This document shows positions 8,412 through 16,146 of a DNA stretch of 64,000 nt, in pieces; within the stretch, counting starts at the first letter, position 1, and each line of letters begins with the position of its first letter. Location of the stretch: positions 5,064,501 through 5,128,500 of the forward strand of contig NZ_CP068985.1 in the NCBI RefSeq assembly GCF_019397265.1. Reading direction: 5' to 3'. The translations under genes and the position numbers were made by a program. Below the pieces are notes generated by a model. It saw only the letters and a list, made by a program, of their open reading frames with translations. It was not told where the DNA came from and did not search any database. The DNA is from Nonomuraea coxensis DSM 45129 (GTDB lineage Bacteria > Actinomycetota > Actinomycetes > Streptosporangiales > Streptosporangiaceae).

Positions 8412-8978
8412 TCAGGCCGGGAAGTCCTTCGGGTTCACGTGCCTCGTGCCGGCGTTGCCGCCCCGCACCGGGTGCAGGGTCAGCGTGTAGATGCGCGAGG
8501 ACGTGGCCGTCGTGGTGTAGCGCAGCCGGTCGTTGAAGCGCTGGTAGCTGGCCGAGCGGGTGAAGCGGTGCCGGGACTTGCTGTAGGCGTAGCCGGTGGT
8601 GAAGTAGAGCCGGTAGGTGCCGTCGCGCACGTCCTTGATGCTCGCCGTCGACTTGGCGCGGACGTAGATGCTGATGGCCTTGGTCTTGCCTCTGACCAGG
8701 ATGACGACGCCGTCGGTACGCAGGCCGTTCTTGATCTTGAGCACGCCCCGGCCGCCGCTGATGCGGTCGAACAGGATGGCGCCGTTGCGCGGGCGCGCGG
8801 CGGCGGTCGTCGTAGCCGCCGCCTGCTGCGAGACGGTGACGACGCCGGCGCTCGCCGTGGCGCCCGTCGTGGCGGCACCGGCCGTGGCGGCACCGGCCGG
8901 GGTGGCCGTGACGAGGGCGGCGGTCATGGCGAAGGCGGCGACGAGGCCGGTCCGCGGGGCTAAGAGCTTGTTCTTCAC
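8412..8978 (-). CDS. Secreted protein of unknown function
   Basis: The protein has 188 residues. The GTG at 8978 is preceded by AAGGAGACGTTCGC and starts a typical signal peptide (VKNKLLAPRTGLVAAFAM, then an Ala-rich stretch ending near TPAGA). A short Ala/Thr-rich linker follows, then a basic, aromatic beta-type domain with RGVLKIKNGLRTDGVVILV, YVRAKSTASIKDVRDGTYRL and YFTTGYAYSKSRHRF. I do not recognise a named family. It is 15 bp upstream of DUF2804 on the same strand. Being exported and basic, it may bind a cell-wall polymer; that is only inference. Confidence 0.8.
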   Translation of the reverse strand: MKNKLLAPRTGLVAAFAMTAALVTATPAGAATAGAATTGATASAGVVTVSQQAAATTTAAARPRNGAILFDRISGGRGVLKIKNGLRTDGVVILVRGKTKAISIYVRAKSTASIKDVRDGTYRLYFTTGYAYSKSRHRFTRSASYQRFNDRLRYTTTATSSRIYTLTLHPVRGGNAGTRHVNPKDFPA

Positions 8979-9074
8979 GCGAACGTCTCCTTGGAGAGGG
9001 GTACATGGTCGGAACACGCCCACCCTAGAGAACCTGGGCGCTCCGGCCCACCTGTCCACGGGTGATCGCGACCT

Positions 9075-9104
9075 GTCCGGGCCGGAAGGTCCTCCGGCCC
9101 GGAC
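9075..9104 (-). terminator. Perfect 12-bp hairpin after the hydrolase gene
   Basis: GTCCGGGCCGGA and its exact complement are separated by 6 nt, ten bases past the stop of the minus-strand hydrolase gene. There is no U-tract, as is common for actinobacterial terminators. Confidence 0.6.
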
Positions 9105-9113
9105 GGTAGGCCG

Positions 9114-9983
9114 TCAGCCGGCCAGCACCTCGCGCAGCTTCACCGCGAAGCCGTCGGGGTCGCCCGGCATCCCGAACGTGTCGTCGAGGAAGCCGCCGTG
9201 GTTGCTGGGGAAGGTGACCGGCTCGACGCCGATGCGCTCGGCGACCCCGATGCCCCCGCGGTAGGCCATCTCCCCCTCCGACTCGGCGCCGACGGCGATC
9301 ACGATGCGGGTGGAGGCGGCCCGCAGCGCGGCGAAGTCGTGCTCGTGGTGGGTGCAGGAGATGAGGTTCTGCCCGACCAGCGCGTCGTCGCGGCTGCCGT
9401 CGTCCTCGGCGGGCAGCCCGAACATGGCCGGGTCGGGCGCGGGCTGGTCGGCGAAGTCGGCCGGGATCTCGCCCTTCAGCCCGACGATCGTGATGAACTG
9501 CGCCATCGCCGGGCCGAACCCCTGACGCTCGTAGGTCCTGCTGATGCCCTTGATGGCGGCCAGCGCGGCCTCGCGGTCGGGCAGGACCTGGACGGCGGGC
9601 GGCTCGTGCGCGACGAGCGTGCGCACCTGCCCGGGGTGCCGGGCCACCAGCTCCAGCGCGTTGACCGCGCCGCCGCTGCTGGCGAAGAGGTCGACCGGCC
9701 CGCCGCCGATCGCGTCGATGATCCGGTGCAGGTCGTCGGCGTGCTGCTCCGGGGTGGACGTGCCGGGCTCGCCGGTCTTGCGGCTCTCGCCGACCCCGCG
9801 CGGGTCGTAGGTGACGATCGTGCGCTCCGGCAGCCGCTCGGCCAGCGCGGCGAACCCCTCGGCCCCCATGGGCGAGCCGACCAGCAGCAGCACGGGCTCG
9901 CCCGACGGCTCGACGGCGTCGCGCACCTCGTAGTGCAGAACCGCTCCTGGCACGTCGAGGGTGTGGGTCTTGAAGTCTCGCAT
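9114..9983 (-). CDS. Alpha/beta-fold hydrolase
   Basis: The protein has 289 residues. The ATG at 9983 is chosen because AGGAGG lies 6 bp upstream; the frame opens further upstream without a better site. The fold is clear: VLLLVGSPMG (oxyanion region), TYDPRGVGESRKTG, the nucleophile elbow DLFASSGGAVNAL (an ASSGG variant of GxSxG), and the catalytic His in SNHGGFLDD. The length is typical of small esterases, haloperoxidase-like hydrolases and epoxide-hydrolase relatives. No signal peptide is present. Substrate unknown. Confidence 0.88.
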   Translation of the reverse strand: MRDFKTHTLDVPGAVLHYEVRDAVEPSGEPVLLLVGSPMGAEGFAALAERLPERTIVTYDPRGVGESRKTGEPGTSTPEQHADDLHRIIDAIGGGPVDLFASSGGAVNALELVARHPGQVRTLVAHEPPAVQVLPDREAALAAIKGISRTYERQGFGPAMAQFITIVGLKGEIPADFADQPAPDPAMFGLPAEDDGSRDDALVGQNLISCTHHEHDFAALRAASTRIVIAVGAESEGEMAYRGGIGVAERIGVEPVTFPSNHGGFLDDTFGMPGDPDGFAVKLREVLAG

Positions 9984-10051
9984 CGTTGCCTCCTCTAAGA
10001 ACGCTCTCACCCTATGGACCAGGACCGACAGAAAAACTCATCGGGGGAACG

Positions 10052-10837
10052 TCACCTTTTCAGCCCCACGGCCGGCTCTTCCAGGTACGCCTGGTGCAGC
10101 AGCTTCACGAACGCCCCCGCCCCGGGCAGGTCCGTCCCGCCGACGCGGCGCACGGGGACGCCGGGCGTCCAGGAGTTCATGACCACGGCCCCGGACAGCC
10201 CGGGCAGGTCGGCGAGGGTGACCTCGCGGTCGGCCTGTGGGACGCCGAGTGCGGCGAGCCGGCGGTGCAGGATCGCCATGGTGACGCCCTCCAGCCGGCC
10301 GGCCACCGGCCAGACCACGGCGGAGCCGTCCCAGAACGCGAGGTTCCAGATGGTGGCCTCGCTGAGGCGGCCCCGGCGGTCGACGAAGGCGGCGTCGTCG
10401 TAGCCGTCGGCCACGGCGCGGCGCTGGAGGAACGCCTTGGCCGTCTCGCCGGTCTGCTTGACGGCCGGCAGGAAACGTTCGTGCTCGGCGACCGCGAGCG
10501 CGAGCGGGCCCTCAGGAGGGGTCGCGGGCGGCCCGGTGCGGACCAGGATCCGCAGGCCGGAGCCGGCGGCGTACACGGTGGCGCGCAGCGACAGGTCGGG
10601 CGGGCCGGCCGTGACGGCCGCGCGCAGGCAGGCGGTCACCCGTTCGCCGGGCAGGTCGCGGCCGAACAGCTCGGCGGAGGCCCTGCGCAGCCGGGCCAGG
10701 TGCAGGTCGAGGCCGCGTACGCGGCCGTCGCGGACCTGCATGGCGGTGAAGTGGGCGTCGCCGGCGAAGGCGAGCGGGGCGAGGTCCTCGGCGGTCGCCG
10801 GTCGGCCGTCGAGATGCGTGGCCCAGGGTGTCGGCAT
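10052..10837 (-). CDS. PLP-dependent class IV aminotransferase family protein
   Basis: The 261-residue protein resembles aminodeoxychorismate lyase and branched-chain or D-amino-acid aminotransferases of fold type IV. The N-terminal FAGDAHFTAMQVRDGRVRGLDLHLARL is typical. The PLP lysine is probably in TAKAFLQRR, and LSEATIWNLAFW is the family's E-(A/S)-T-x-x-N-x-F phosphate-binding block. GVTMAILHRRL follows. The ATG at 10837 has GGAAGGAG about 9 bp upstream. It is divergent from the isochorismatase gene with 124 bp between. It could be an aminodeoxychorismate lyase (folate or antibiotic precursor), but no pabAB partner is in the window. Confidence 0.85.
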   Translation of the reverse strand: MPTPWATHLDGRPATAEDLAPLAFAGDAHFTAMQVRDGRVRGLDLHLARLRRASAELFGRDLPGERVTACLRAAVTAGPPDLSLRATVYAAGSGLRILVRTGPPATPPEGPLALAVAEHERFLPAVKQTGETAKAFLQRRAVADGYDDAAFVDRRGRLSEATIWNLAFWDGSAVVWPVAGRLEGVTMAILHRRLAALGVPQADREVTLADLPGLSGAVVMNSWTPGVPVRRVGGTDLPGAGAFVKLLHQAYLEEPAVGLKR

Positions 10838-10961
10838 GGCAAGGGGCTCCTTCCTGGTCGTCCATGATCCTCGCACAGCCTCGCACCCGTGACCGGATCC
10901 GTCCGCATCGGGGCCCGATCCTGCCTTACGGCGGGCGGGCGGAGCGGCCGAGACTGGGGGC

Positions 10962-11561
10962 GTGAACAGAGCACTTCTCGTCATCGACGTGCAACAGTCC
11001 TTCCTGCGGCGGCCGATCTGGCGGGCCGCCTCCAACCCCGGCATCACCGAGCCCGTCTCCCGGCTGGTGGACGTGGCCCGCGCCGAGGACGACCTGGTCG
11101 TCTGGGTGCTGCACAGCGAGCCGGGCACCGGCGACGTCTTCGACCCGGCACTCGGGCACGTCAAGCTCATGGACGGCCTGACCCCGCTGCCCGGCGAGGA
11201 ACGGATCACCAAGACCTCGCACAACTGCTTCACCACCACCAACCTGCAGCAGATCCTCACCCAGCGCGGCGTCGGCGAGCTGGTCGTGTGCGGGATCCGC
11301 ACCGAGCAGTGCTGTGAGACGACCGCCAGGATCGGCTCCGACCTGGGCTTCGGCGTCTCCTTCGTCACGGACGCGACCGCGACGACGCCGATCCCGCACC
11401 GCGACGCGCCGCCCGGGGCGTCGGTGGAGGAGATCCTCGCCGACCCTCGCACGCTCGGCGTGGAGGCGATCGCCGAGCGCACCGAGTACGCGCTCGCCGG
11501 CCGCTTCGCCACGATCAGGACGGTCGCGGAGCTGGCCGGGGCGCCGAGCCCGGTACACTGA
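10962..11561 (+). CDS. Isochorismatase-family cysteine hydrolase
   Basis: The protein has 199 residues starting at a GTG with GGGGGC just upstream. The catalytic triad of the family is visible: Asp in LLVIDVQQSF, Lys in RITKTSHNCF, and Cys in VVCGIRTEQCCETT. The cis-peptide region (GIRTEQC) is conserved. It acts in the cytoplasm on an amide or vinyl-ether substrate; family members include nicotinamidases and isochorismatases, and the substrate cannot be read from sequence. The next gene, a GlxA-type regulator, starts 7 bp after the stop, so the two form an operon and the regulator probably responds to this pathway. Confidence 0.9.
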   Translation: MNRALLVIDVQQSFLRRPIWRAASNPGITEPVSRLVDVARAEDDLVVWVLHSEPGTGDVFDPALGHVKLMDGLTPLPGEERITKTSHNCFTTTNLQQILTQRGVGELVVCGIRTEQCCETTARIGSDLGFGVSFVTDATATTPIPHRDAPPGASVEEILADPRTLGVEAIAERTEYALAGRFATIRTVAELAGAPSPVH

Positions 11562-11568
11562 CCGGATC

Positions 11569-12483
11569 GTGACCCGTGTCGTCTTCGTCCTCGTGCCCGG
11601 CCTGCACCTGCTCGACCTCGCCGGTCCCGCCCAGGTCTTCTCCACGGCCGGCGACCTCGGCCTCGGCTACGCGCTGGCGTACGTCGCCGAGCACGAGTCC
11701 GTCCCCACCGCGCAGGGGGTCACGCTGACGGCGGGGACGACCTGGCCCGGGCTGACCGCCGACGACCTGGTCGTCGTGCCGGGCTGGCGGGCGCCCACCC
11801 TGGCCGGCCGGGGCGAGCTCGGCCAGGGCGCGCTGGACGCCCTGCGCCGGCACCACGCGGCCGGGGGCACGGTGGCCAGCGTGTGCGCGGGGGCCGACGC
11901 GCTGGGCCGCGCCGGGCTGCTCGACGGGCGGCGCTGCACCACCCACCACGAGCTGCAGGACGAGCTGGCCGCCCGCTACCCGAAGGCGTCGGTCGTCCGC
12001 GACGTCCTCTACGTCGTGGACGACCGGGTCGTCACCTCGGCGGGCATCGCCAGCGGCATCGACCTCGCCCTGCACCTCGTCGCCACCCGGCACGGCCCCG
12101 GCGCCGCCGCCCGGGTGGCCAGGAACATGGTGGTCTACGCCCGCCGCAACGGCGACGAGCGGCAGGCCAGCGCCATGCTCAGGCACCGCGCCCACCTCAG
12201 CGACGCCGTGCACCGCGTCCAGGACCTCATCGACGCCCGCTTCACCGAGCCGCTGCCGCTGTCGGGCCTCGCCGCCGCCGCCGGATGCAGCCCGCGCACG
12301 GTCACCCGGCTGTTCACGCGGGCGACCGGGCTGACGCCGCTGGCCTACCAGCAGCTCCTGCGGCGCGAGCGGGCCGAGCACCTGATCGGCCAGGGCGCCA
12401 CGGTCGAGGCGGCCGCCCGCGCGGTCGGCTTCCAGGACGCGCGCATGCTGCGCCGGCTGCGCGCCCAGCCGCGCCCGTGGTAG
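11569..12483 (+). CDS. GlxA-type AraC-family transcriptional regulator
   Basis: The protein has 304 residues, with an N-terminal DJ-1/PfpI (GATase1-like) domain (residues 1-170; VVPGWRAP and the nucleophile-elbow-like SVCAGADALGRAG) and a C-terminal AraC double helix-turn-helix (from ~210; LSGLAAAAGCSPRTVTRLF, then LTPLAYQQLLRRERAEHLI). The second HTH ends abruptly at GFQDARMLRRLRAQPRPW, about 15 residues earlier than usual, and the normal F-x-R-x-x-G-x-x-P-x-x-Y tail is missing. Either this is a natural short form or the end was lost by a frameshift. The GTG start lies 7 bp after isochorismatase. Confidence 0.87.
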   Translation: MTRVVFVLVPGLHLLDLAGPAQVFSTAGDLGLGYALAYVAEHESVPTAQGVTLTAGTTWPGLTADDLVVVPGWRAPTLAGRGELGQGALDALRRHHAAGGTVASVCAGADALGRAGLLDGRRCTTHHELQDELAARYPKASVVRDVLYVVDDRVVTSAGIASGIDLALHLVATRHGPGAAARVARNMVVYARRNGDERQASAMLRHRAHLSDAVHRVQDLIDARFTEPLPLSGLAAAAGCSPRTVTRLFTRATGLTPLAYQQLLRRERAEHLIGQGATVEAAARAVGFQDARMLRRLRAQPRPW

Positions 12484-12496
12484 GGCTGGCCCTACC
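12479..12496. promoter_or_regulatory. 18-bp inverted repeat between GlxA-type gene and lipoprotein gene
   Basis: GGTAGGGC-TG-GCCCTACC is a perfect inverted repeat with a two-base centre. It includes the stop codon of the regulator gene and lies 90 bp upstream of the lipoprotein start. The tiny centre suits a protein-binding site better than an RNA hairpin. Confidence 0.35.
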
Positions 12497-12585
12497 TTCC
12501 ATCGGGGTGGCGGCGGCAGTGCCGGGCCCGGCGGCCCGTCCCTAGAGTCGTGGACGTACGGTCCGTCGAGCCAGAAGCGAGCGTC

Positions 12586-13290
12586 ATGACCATGAAGAGG
12601 ACGACCCTGATCGCAGGCGTGCTGGCGCTGGCCGCGACGGCGGCGGGATGCGGGATCGCGGGCCCCGCCGCGCAGGCCACGTCCTCCTACGAGGTGCCGG
12701 GCGACGTGACGGGCCTGCGGGTGGAGGTCGACTCGGGCACCGTGGAGCTGGTCGGCGCCGACCGGCGCGGCGTGCGGGTGACCGAGCGGCTGACCTGGCG
12801 CAAGCACAAGCCGGAGACCAGCCACGAGGTGCGGGGCGGCACGCTGGACCTGGTCCACGGGTGCCCGGCCACGTTCGGGCTGGGCGCGATCGGCGGCGAG
12901 TGCGAGGTGAGCTACCGGGTGGAGGTGCCGAAGGGCGTGCGGGCCGAGGTCGGCTCCGACTCGGGGGACCTGACGCTGTCGGGGCTGTCCGGCGAGGTGC
13001 GGGTCAGCTCGGACTCGGGGACGATCCGGGCCGAGGGCCTGGCGGGCGGCCGGGTCACGGCGACGTCCGACTCGGGGGACGTGACGCTCGCCTTCACCGC
13101 CCAGCCGGACCAGGTGACGACCGAGAACGACTCGGGCCGTACGGTGGTGCGCGTGCCGGCGGGGCCCTACCGGGTGGAGGCCGAGACGGACTCCGGCGAC
13201 AAGCGGATCACCGCCGCCGCCGACGCGTCGGCGCGGCGCTCGATCAAGGTCTCCAGCGACTCCGGCGACCTCGAGGTGCTCACCCCCTGA
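12586..13290 (+). CDS. DUF4097-type lipoprotein with repeated DSG turns
   Basis: The protein has 234 residues from the ATG at 12586. A short signal peptide ends in an Ala-rich lipobox-like stretch with Cys (TAAGCG), so it is probably membrane-anchored outside the cell. The mature part is a right-handed beta-helix of the DUF4097 (putative adhesin) family. The turn motif DSG recurs seven times at roughly 20-residue spacing (DSGT, SDSGDL, SDSGTI, SDSGDV, NDSGR, TDSGDK, SDSGDL). No catalytic motif is present. It overlaps the convergent GNAT gene by 11 bp. The family's function is not established. Confidence 0.83.
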   Translation: MTMKRTTLIAGVLALAATAAGCGIAGPAAQATSSYEVPGDVTGLRVEVDSGTVELVGADRRGVRVTERLTWRKHKPETSHEVRGGTLDLVHGCPATFGLGAIGGECEVSYRVEVPKGVRAEVGSDSGDLTLSGLSGEVRVSSDSGTIRAEGLAGGRVTATSDSGDVTLAFTAQPDQVTTENDSGRTVVRVPAGPYRVEAETDSGDKRITAAADASARRSIKVSSDSGDLEVLTP

Positions 13291-13801
13291 GCGCGGGCGG
13301 CCGGGGCAGGGCCATGGTGACGGACGTCCACCAGGTCTCCCCCACCTGGACGGAGCCGGGATGGGCCGCCTCCTCGCGGAAGCCGAGCCGCTCGTAGAGC
13401 CGCCTGGCGCCGTGGTTGTGGGCGTAGACGCCGAGGGTGACGCGCTCGACGTCCGGGTCGGAGAAGGCGGCGGCGAGGGCGGCGCGGACGAGGGCCTCGC
13501 CGTGGCCGCGGCCCCTCGCCTCGGGGGCGACGAGGACCAGGCCGAGGCGGAGCGAACGGGGCGCGCCGCCGGGGCGGAGCATGACGTGGCCGACCGGCCG
13601 CCCGCCGGGCCCGGGGGCGACGAGGAGCCGGCGGGCGGGGTCGGCGGCGCGGAAGCCGAGCAGCTGCCCGCCGTCGAACGGCCAGGTGAAGCCGGCCTTC
13701 CCTGACCACATGACGAGCGCCTCGCCGTCGTCGATCCAGGAGGCGACCACGGCGGCGTCGGCGTCCTCCAGGGGGCGCAGGGTGATCATGGTGAAGATCA
13801 T
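13280..13801 (-). CDS. GNAT-family N-acetyltransferase
   Basis: The protein has 173 residues with an acetyl-CoA binding core: LGLVLVAPEARGRGHGEALVRAAL holds the R-G-x-G-x-G/A loop, and the C-terminal GVYAHNHGARRLYERLGFREE is the classic motif B. It resembles RimJ/RimL-like acetyltransferases. The ATG at 13801 is used; a second ATG four codons in lacks a better ribosome site. The target amine is unknown. Its 3' end overlaps the DUF4097 gene. Confidence 0.88.
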   Translation of the reverse strand: MIFTMITLRPLEDADAAVVASWIDDGEALVMWSGKAGFTWPFDGGQLLGFRAADPARRLLVAPGPGGRPVGHVMLRPGGAPRSLRLGLVLVAPEARGRGHGEALVRAALAAAFSDPDVERVTLGVYAHNHGARRLYERLGFREEAAHPGSVQVGETWWTSVTMALPRPPALRG

Positions 13802-13913
13802 AGCCGTTTGGGGGTTTCCTGCCGGGGCAGCCCGTATCGCCAGACGGCGGGAGCGTCGCCGGCCCCCCGGGGCGGCCCGGCGCCGTACGCACCCGACCGC
13901 CTGGAGCCGCCCG

Positions 13914-15020
13914 ATGCCCTTCCGCCGCCCGCCCGACCTCGCCTACGTCCTGCCGCTGCGCTGGGACGACGACGCCGGCCTGGACGAGCTGACCGCGTAC
14001 CTGCGCCGCCTGTCCTGGCACGCCGCGATCGTCGTCGTGGACGGCAGCCCGCCCGCGCTGTTCGCCCGGCACGCCCGCCGCTGGCGCGGGCTCGCCGTCC
14101 ACGTGCCGCCCGATCCCGGCCTGACCTGCGCCAACGGCAAGGTCGCCGGGGTGCTCACGGGCATGCGGCTGGCCCGCGCCGAGCACGTGGTGATCGCCGA
14201 CGACGACATCCGCTACGACCCGGACGGGCTCGCCGCGGTCCGCCGCCTGCTGGGCCGCGCCGACCTGGTACGGCCGCAGAACTACTTCTCCCCGCTGCCC
14301 TGGCACGCCCGCTGGGACACCGCCAGGACGCTGCTCAACCGGGCCGTGGGCGCGGACTACCCGGGGACGTTCGGCGTGCGCCGCTCCTTCTTCGAGCGGA
14401 TGGGCGGCTACGACGGCGACGTGCTGTTCGAGAACCTGGAGCTGATCAGGACCGTCCGCGCCCACGGCGGGGTCGAGGCAGCGCCACCCGGCCTGTACGT
14501 GCGCCGCCTGCCGCCCGCCGCGTCCCGCTTCTGGGGGCAGCGGGTCCGCCAGGCGTACGACGACCTGGCGCAGCCGGCCCGGCTGGCGCTGTCCCTGTCG
14601 GTGCTGCCCGTGTGCGCCGCCGCGTTCCTGCGGCGCCGGCCGGGGCTGCCGGCCGCCGGGGCCGCCGTCGCGGTCGCGCTGGCCGAGGCGGGGCGGCGGC
14701 GCGCGGGCGGCCGGCGGGTGTTCCCGTGGGAGGCGTCCCTGTTCGCCCCGGTGTGGATCCTGGAGCGCGGCACGTGCAGCTGGCTCGCCGTCGCCGCCGC
14801 GCTGCGCGGCGGGGTCCCGTACGCCGGGCGCAGGCTCAGGGTGGCCGCCCACCCGCTGCGGCGGCTGCGCCGTCAGGCGGCCGGGGGCGGGTCGGGCTCG
14901 CTCGGGGCGCGGAAGCCGATCGCCTTGTGCGTGCCGTCGCAGAACGGCTTGGTCGAGGAGCCCCCGCAGCGGCACAGCGCCACCGTGGCCCGCCCCGGGT
15001 CGATGCGCTCCCCGTCCTGA
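13914..15020 (+). CDS. Family 2 glycosyltransferase-like protein
   Basis: The protein has 368 residues. The GT-A fold is visible: AIVVVDGSPP, a nucleotide-binding region (GLTCANGKVAGVLTGMRLA), the metal-binding VVIADDDIRYDP, and TFGVRRSFFERMGGYDGDVLFENLEL as the acceptor-side block. A hydrophobic region follows (LALSLSVLPVCAAAF and ASLFAPVWILERG), suggesting membrane attachment. The frame has no stop until 15020, so its last ~49 codons are antisense to the CDGSH gene. Those codons read like shadow sequence, with many Arg, Ser and Pro. The ATG at 13914 has only a weak ribosome site. Confidence 0.8.
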   Translation: MPFRRPPDLAYVLPLRWDDDAGLDELTAYLRRLSWHAAIVVVDGSPPALFARHARRWRGLAVHVPPDPGLTCANGKVAGVLTGMRLARAEHVVIADDDIRYDPDGLAAVRRLLGRADLVRPQNYFSPLPWHARWDTARTLLNRAVGADYPGTFGVRRSFFERMGGYDGDVLFENLELIRTVRAHGGVEAAPPGLYVRRLPPAASRFWGQRVRQAYDDLAQPARLALSLSVLPVCAAAFLRRRPGLPAAGAAVAVALAEAGRRRAGGRRVFPWEASLFAPVWILERGTCSWLAVAAALRGGVPYAGRRLRVAAHPLRRLRRQAAGGGSGSLGARKPIALCVPSQNGLVEEPPQRHSATVARPGSMRSPS

Positions 15021-15145
15021 GTCACCAGCACGAACGCGCCCCGGACCAGCAGCGGCCCGTCCTCGCACGGCGTCACCGTCACCACGTCGTCCTGCACGGT
15101 CTCCGACTGCCCCACCGGCACCAGCGGAAACACCGCGACGATCAT
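14873..15145 (-). CDS. CDGSH-type iron-sulfur protein
   Basis: The protein has 90 residues. The signature CRCGGSSTKPFCDGTHKAIGF gives the Cys-x-Cys-...-Cys-x3-His ligand set for a [2Fe-2S] cluster, preceded by the family's usual beta strand block (DGPLLVRGAFVLV and a GERIDPGRATVALC strand). It is a small cytoplasmic redox or cluster-transfer protein. The start is uncertain: ATG 15145 is used; GTG 15160 is in frame. The 3' half is read antisense by the glycosyltransferase frame. A TTGC-N5-GCAA element lies 18 bp upstream of the ATG. Confidence 0.85.
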   Translation of the reverse strand: MIVAVFPLVPVGQSETVQDDVVTVTPCEDGPLLVRGAFVLVTQDGERIDPGRATVALCRCGGSSTKPFCDGTHKAIGFRAPSEPDPPPAA

Positions 15146-15162
15146 CAGGGGGTCGCGCACCC

Positions 15163-15175
15163 TTGCACCAGGCAA
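15163..15175. promoter_or_regulatory. TTGCAC-type inverted repeat, copy 1
   Basis: TTGCACCAGGCAA is a TTGC-N5-GCAA dyad just upstream of the CDGSH gene and about 80 bp before the divergent STAS-like gene. It matches copy 2 (15657) at 10 of 13 positions. Confidence 0.35.
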
Positions 15176-15253
15176 TGCTCTGCTACGGTGGCCTTGGGTG
15201 AGCCGGGAAGTCTGGTCGGCGTAGTTTCGCCGTGCCCGCAGAGAAAGCTCACG

Positions 15254-15619
15254 ATGACACCCGATCCCGTCCACGGCAGAGGCACTCCTTCCCGGGTGCG
15301 CCCGTGGATGTGCGGCGCGGTCGTGGTCCTCGACCTGGTCGGTCCCGTCACCGGGCCGGACGTGCTGGTGCTGCGGCGGGAGCTGACGACGGCCCTGGCC
15401 CGGCGCAGTGTCCCGTTCGTCGTCCTCGACGCCGCCAGGGCGGGCGAGCTCGATCCCGACGTCCCGCTCATCGTCGCCGGCGCCGGCCGGCACGCCCGCG
15501 AGTGCGGCGGCCGGCTCATCGTCGCCGGCTGGCCCGCCGCCGCCCGGCCCCCGGACGGCGCGGAGACGCGGGCCACGCTGGAGCAGGCCCTCGCCGAGCT
15601 GGCGAGGGCGAGACCGTGA
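15254..15619 (+). CDS. STAS-like/anti-sigma antagonist-like protein
   Basis: The protein has 121 residues from the ATG at 15254. GAVVVLDLVGPVTGPDVLVL resembles the first strands of a STAS domain (GELD-type turn replaced by GPVTGPD), followed by a helix, SVPFVVLDAARAGELDP and RECGGRLIVAGWP. The phosphorylatable D-S-S-G motif of true anti-anti-sigma factors is missing, so it is either a diverged STAS protein or an unrelated alpha/beta sandwich. The next gene on the strand is a canonical STAS protein, which supports a role in the same switch. Confidence 0.6.
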   Translation: MTPDPVHGRGTPSRVRPWMCGAVVVLDLVGPVTGPDVLVLRRELTTALARRSVPFVVLDAARAGELDPDVPLIVAGAGRHARECGGRLIVAGWPAAARPPDGAETRATLEQALAELARARP

Positions 15620-15656
15620 CGGGGCGACGCGCTCGCGTTCGTCCCCGATGACCTTA

Positions 15657-15669
15657 TTGCACTGTGCAA
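15657..15669. promoter_or_regulatory. Perfect 13-bp palindrome TTGCAC-T-GTGCAA, copy 2
   Basis: TTGCACTGTGCAA is a perfect inverted repeat in an AT-richer patch 66 bp upstream of the STAS gene start. Its size and symmetry suit a TetR- or MarR-like dimer. The regulator is not identified. Confidence 0.5.
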
Positions 15670-15734
15670 AGATGGAGGACGGCCGCCGCGCACCGGCGCG
15701 GCGGGCCGGCAACGGTGAGAGACGGAGGAGCGTC

Positions 15735-16136
15735 ATGAGGCACACGGACGCGGACGAATCCGGTTTCTCCTGGTTCGTCACCCAACAGGACGGCGTCGCC
15801 GTGCTGAGCGCGACAGGGGATCTGGACCTGGCCTCGGCCGACGAGTTCCAGCACGGGCTGTCGGAGGCGATCGCGCAGGCCGCGCCGCCGCTGGTCGTGG
15901 CCGACATGGCAGCGGTGGAGTTCTGCGACTCCTCGGGGCTCAACGCGCTGATCCGGGCCTCGAACGCGGTGGAGGCGGCGGGCGGCCGGCTGGTCCTCAG
16001 CGGGCTGCGTCCCCGGCTGTCGCGGCTCCTGCTCGTGACCGGGCTGGACAGGCACTTCCACACCGCCGACGACGTCGCCACCGCCGCCGCGTCGCTGCTG
16101 ACCAGCTCGGGCCAGGCCAGGACCCCCTGCGTCTGA
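15735..16136 (+). CDS. STAS-domain anti-sigma factor antagonist
   Basis: The protein has 133 residues starting at an ATG with GGAGGAG upstream. It shows the full STAS pattern: VAVLSATGDLDLASADEF, VVADMAAVEFCDSSGLNALI with the phospho-acceptor serine in DSSG, and GGRLVLSGLRPRLSRLLLVTGLDRHF. It should bind an RsbW-type serine kinase when dephosphorylated and release a sigma factor. No kinase gene is adjacent; one lies at 52.3 kb. A perfect palindrome sits upstream. Confidence 0.92.
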   Translation: MRHTDADESGFSWFVTQQDGVAVLSATGDLDLASADEFQHGLSEAIAQAAPPLVVADMAAVEFCDSSGLNALIRASNAVEAAGGRLVLSGLRPRLSRLLLVTGLDRHFHTADDVATAAASLLTSSGQARTPCV

Positions 16137-16146
16137 CGGCGCTCCC

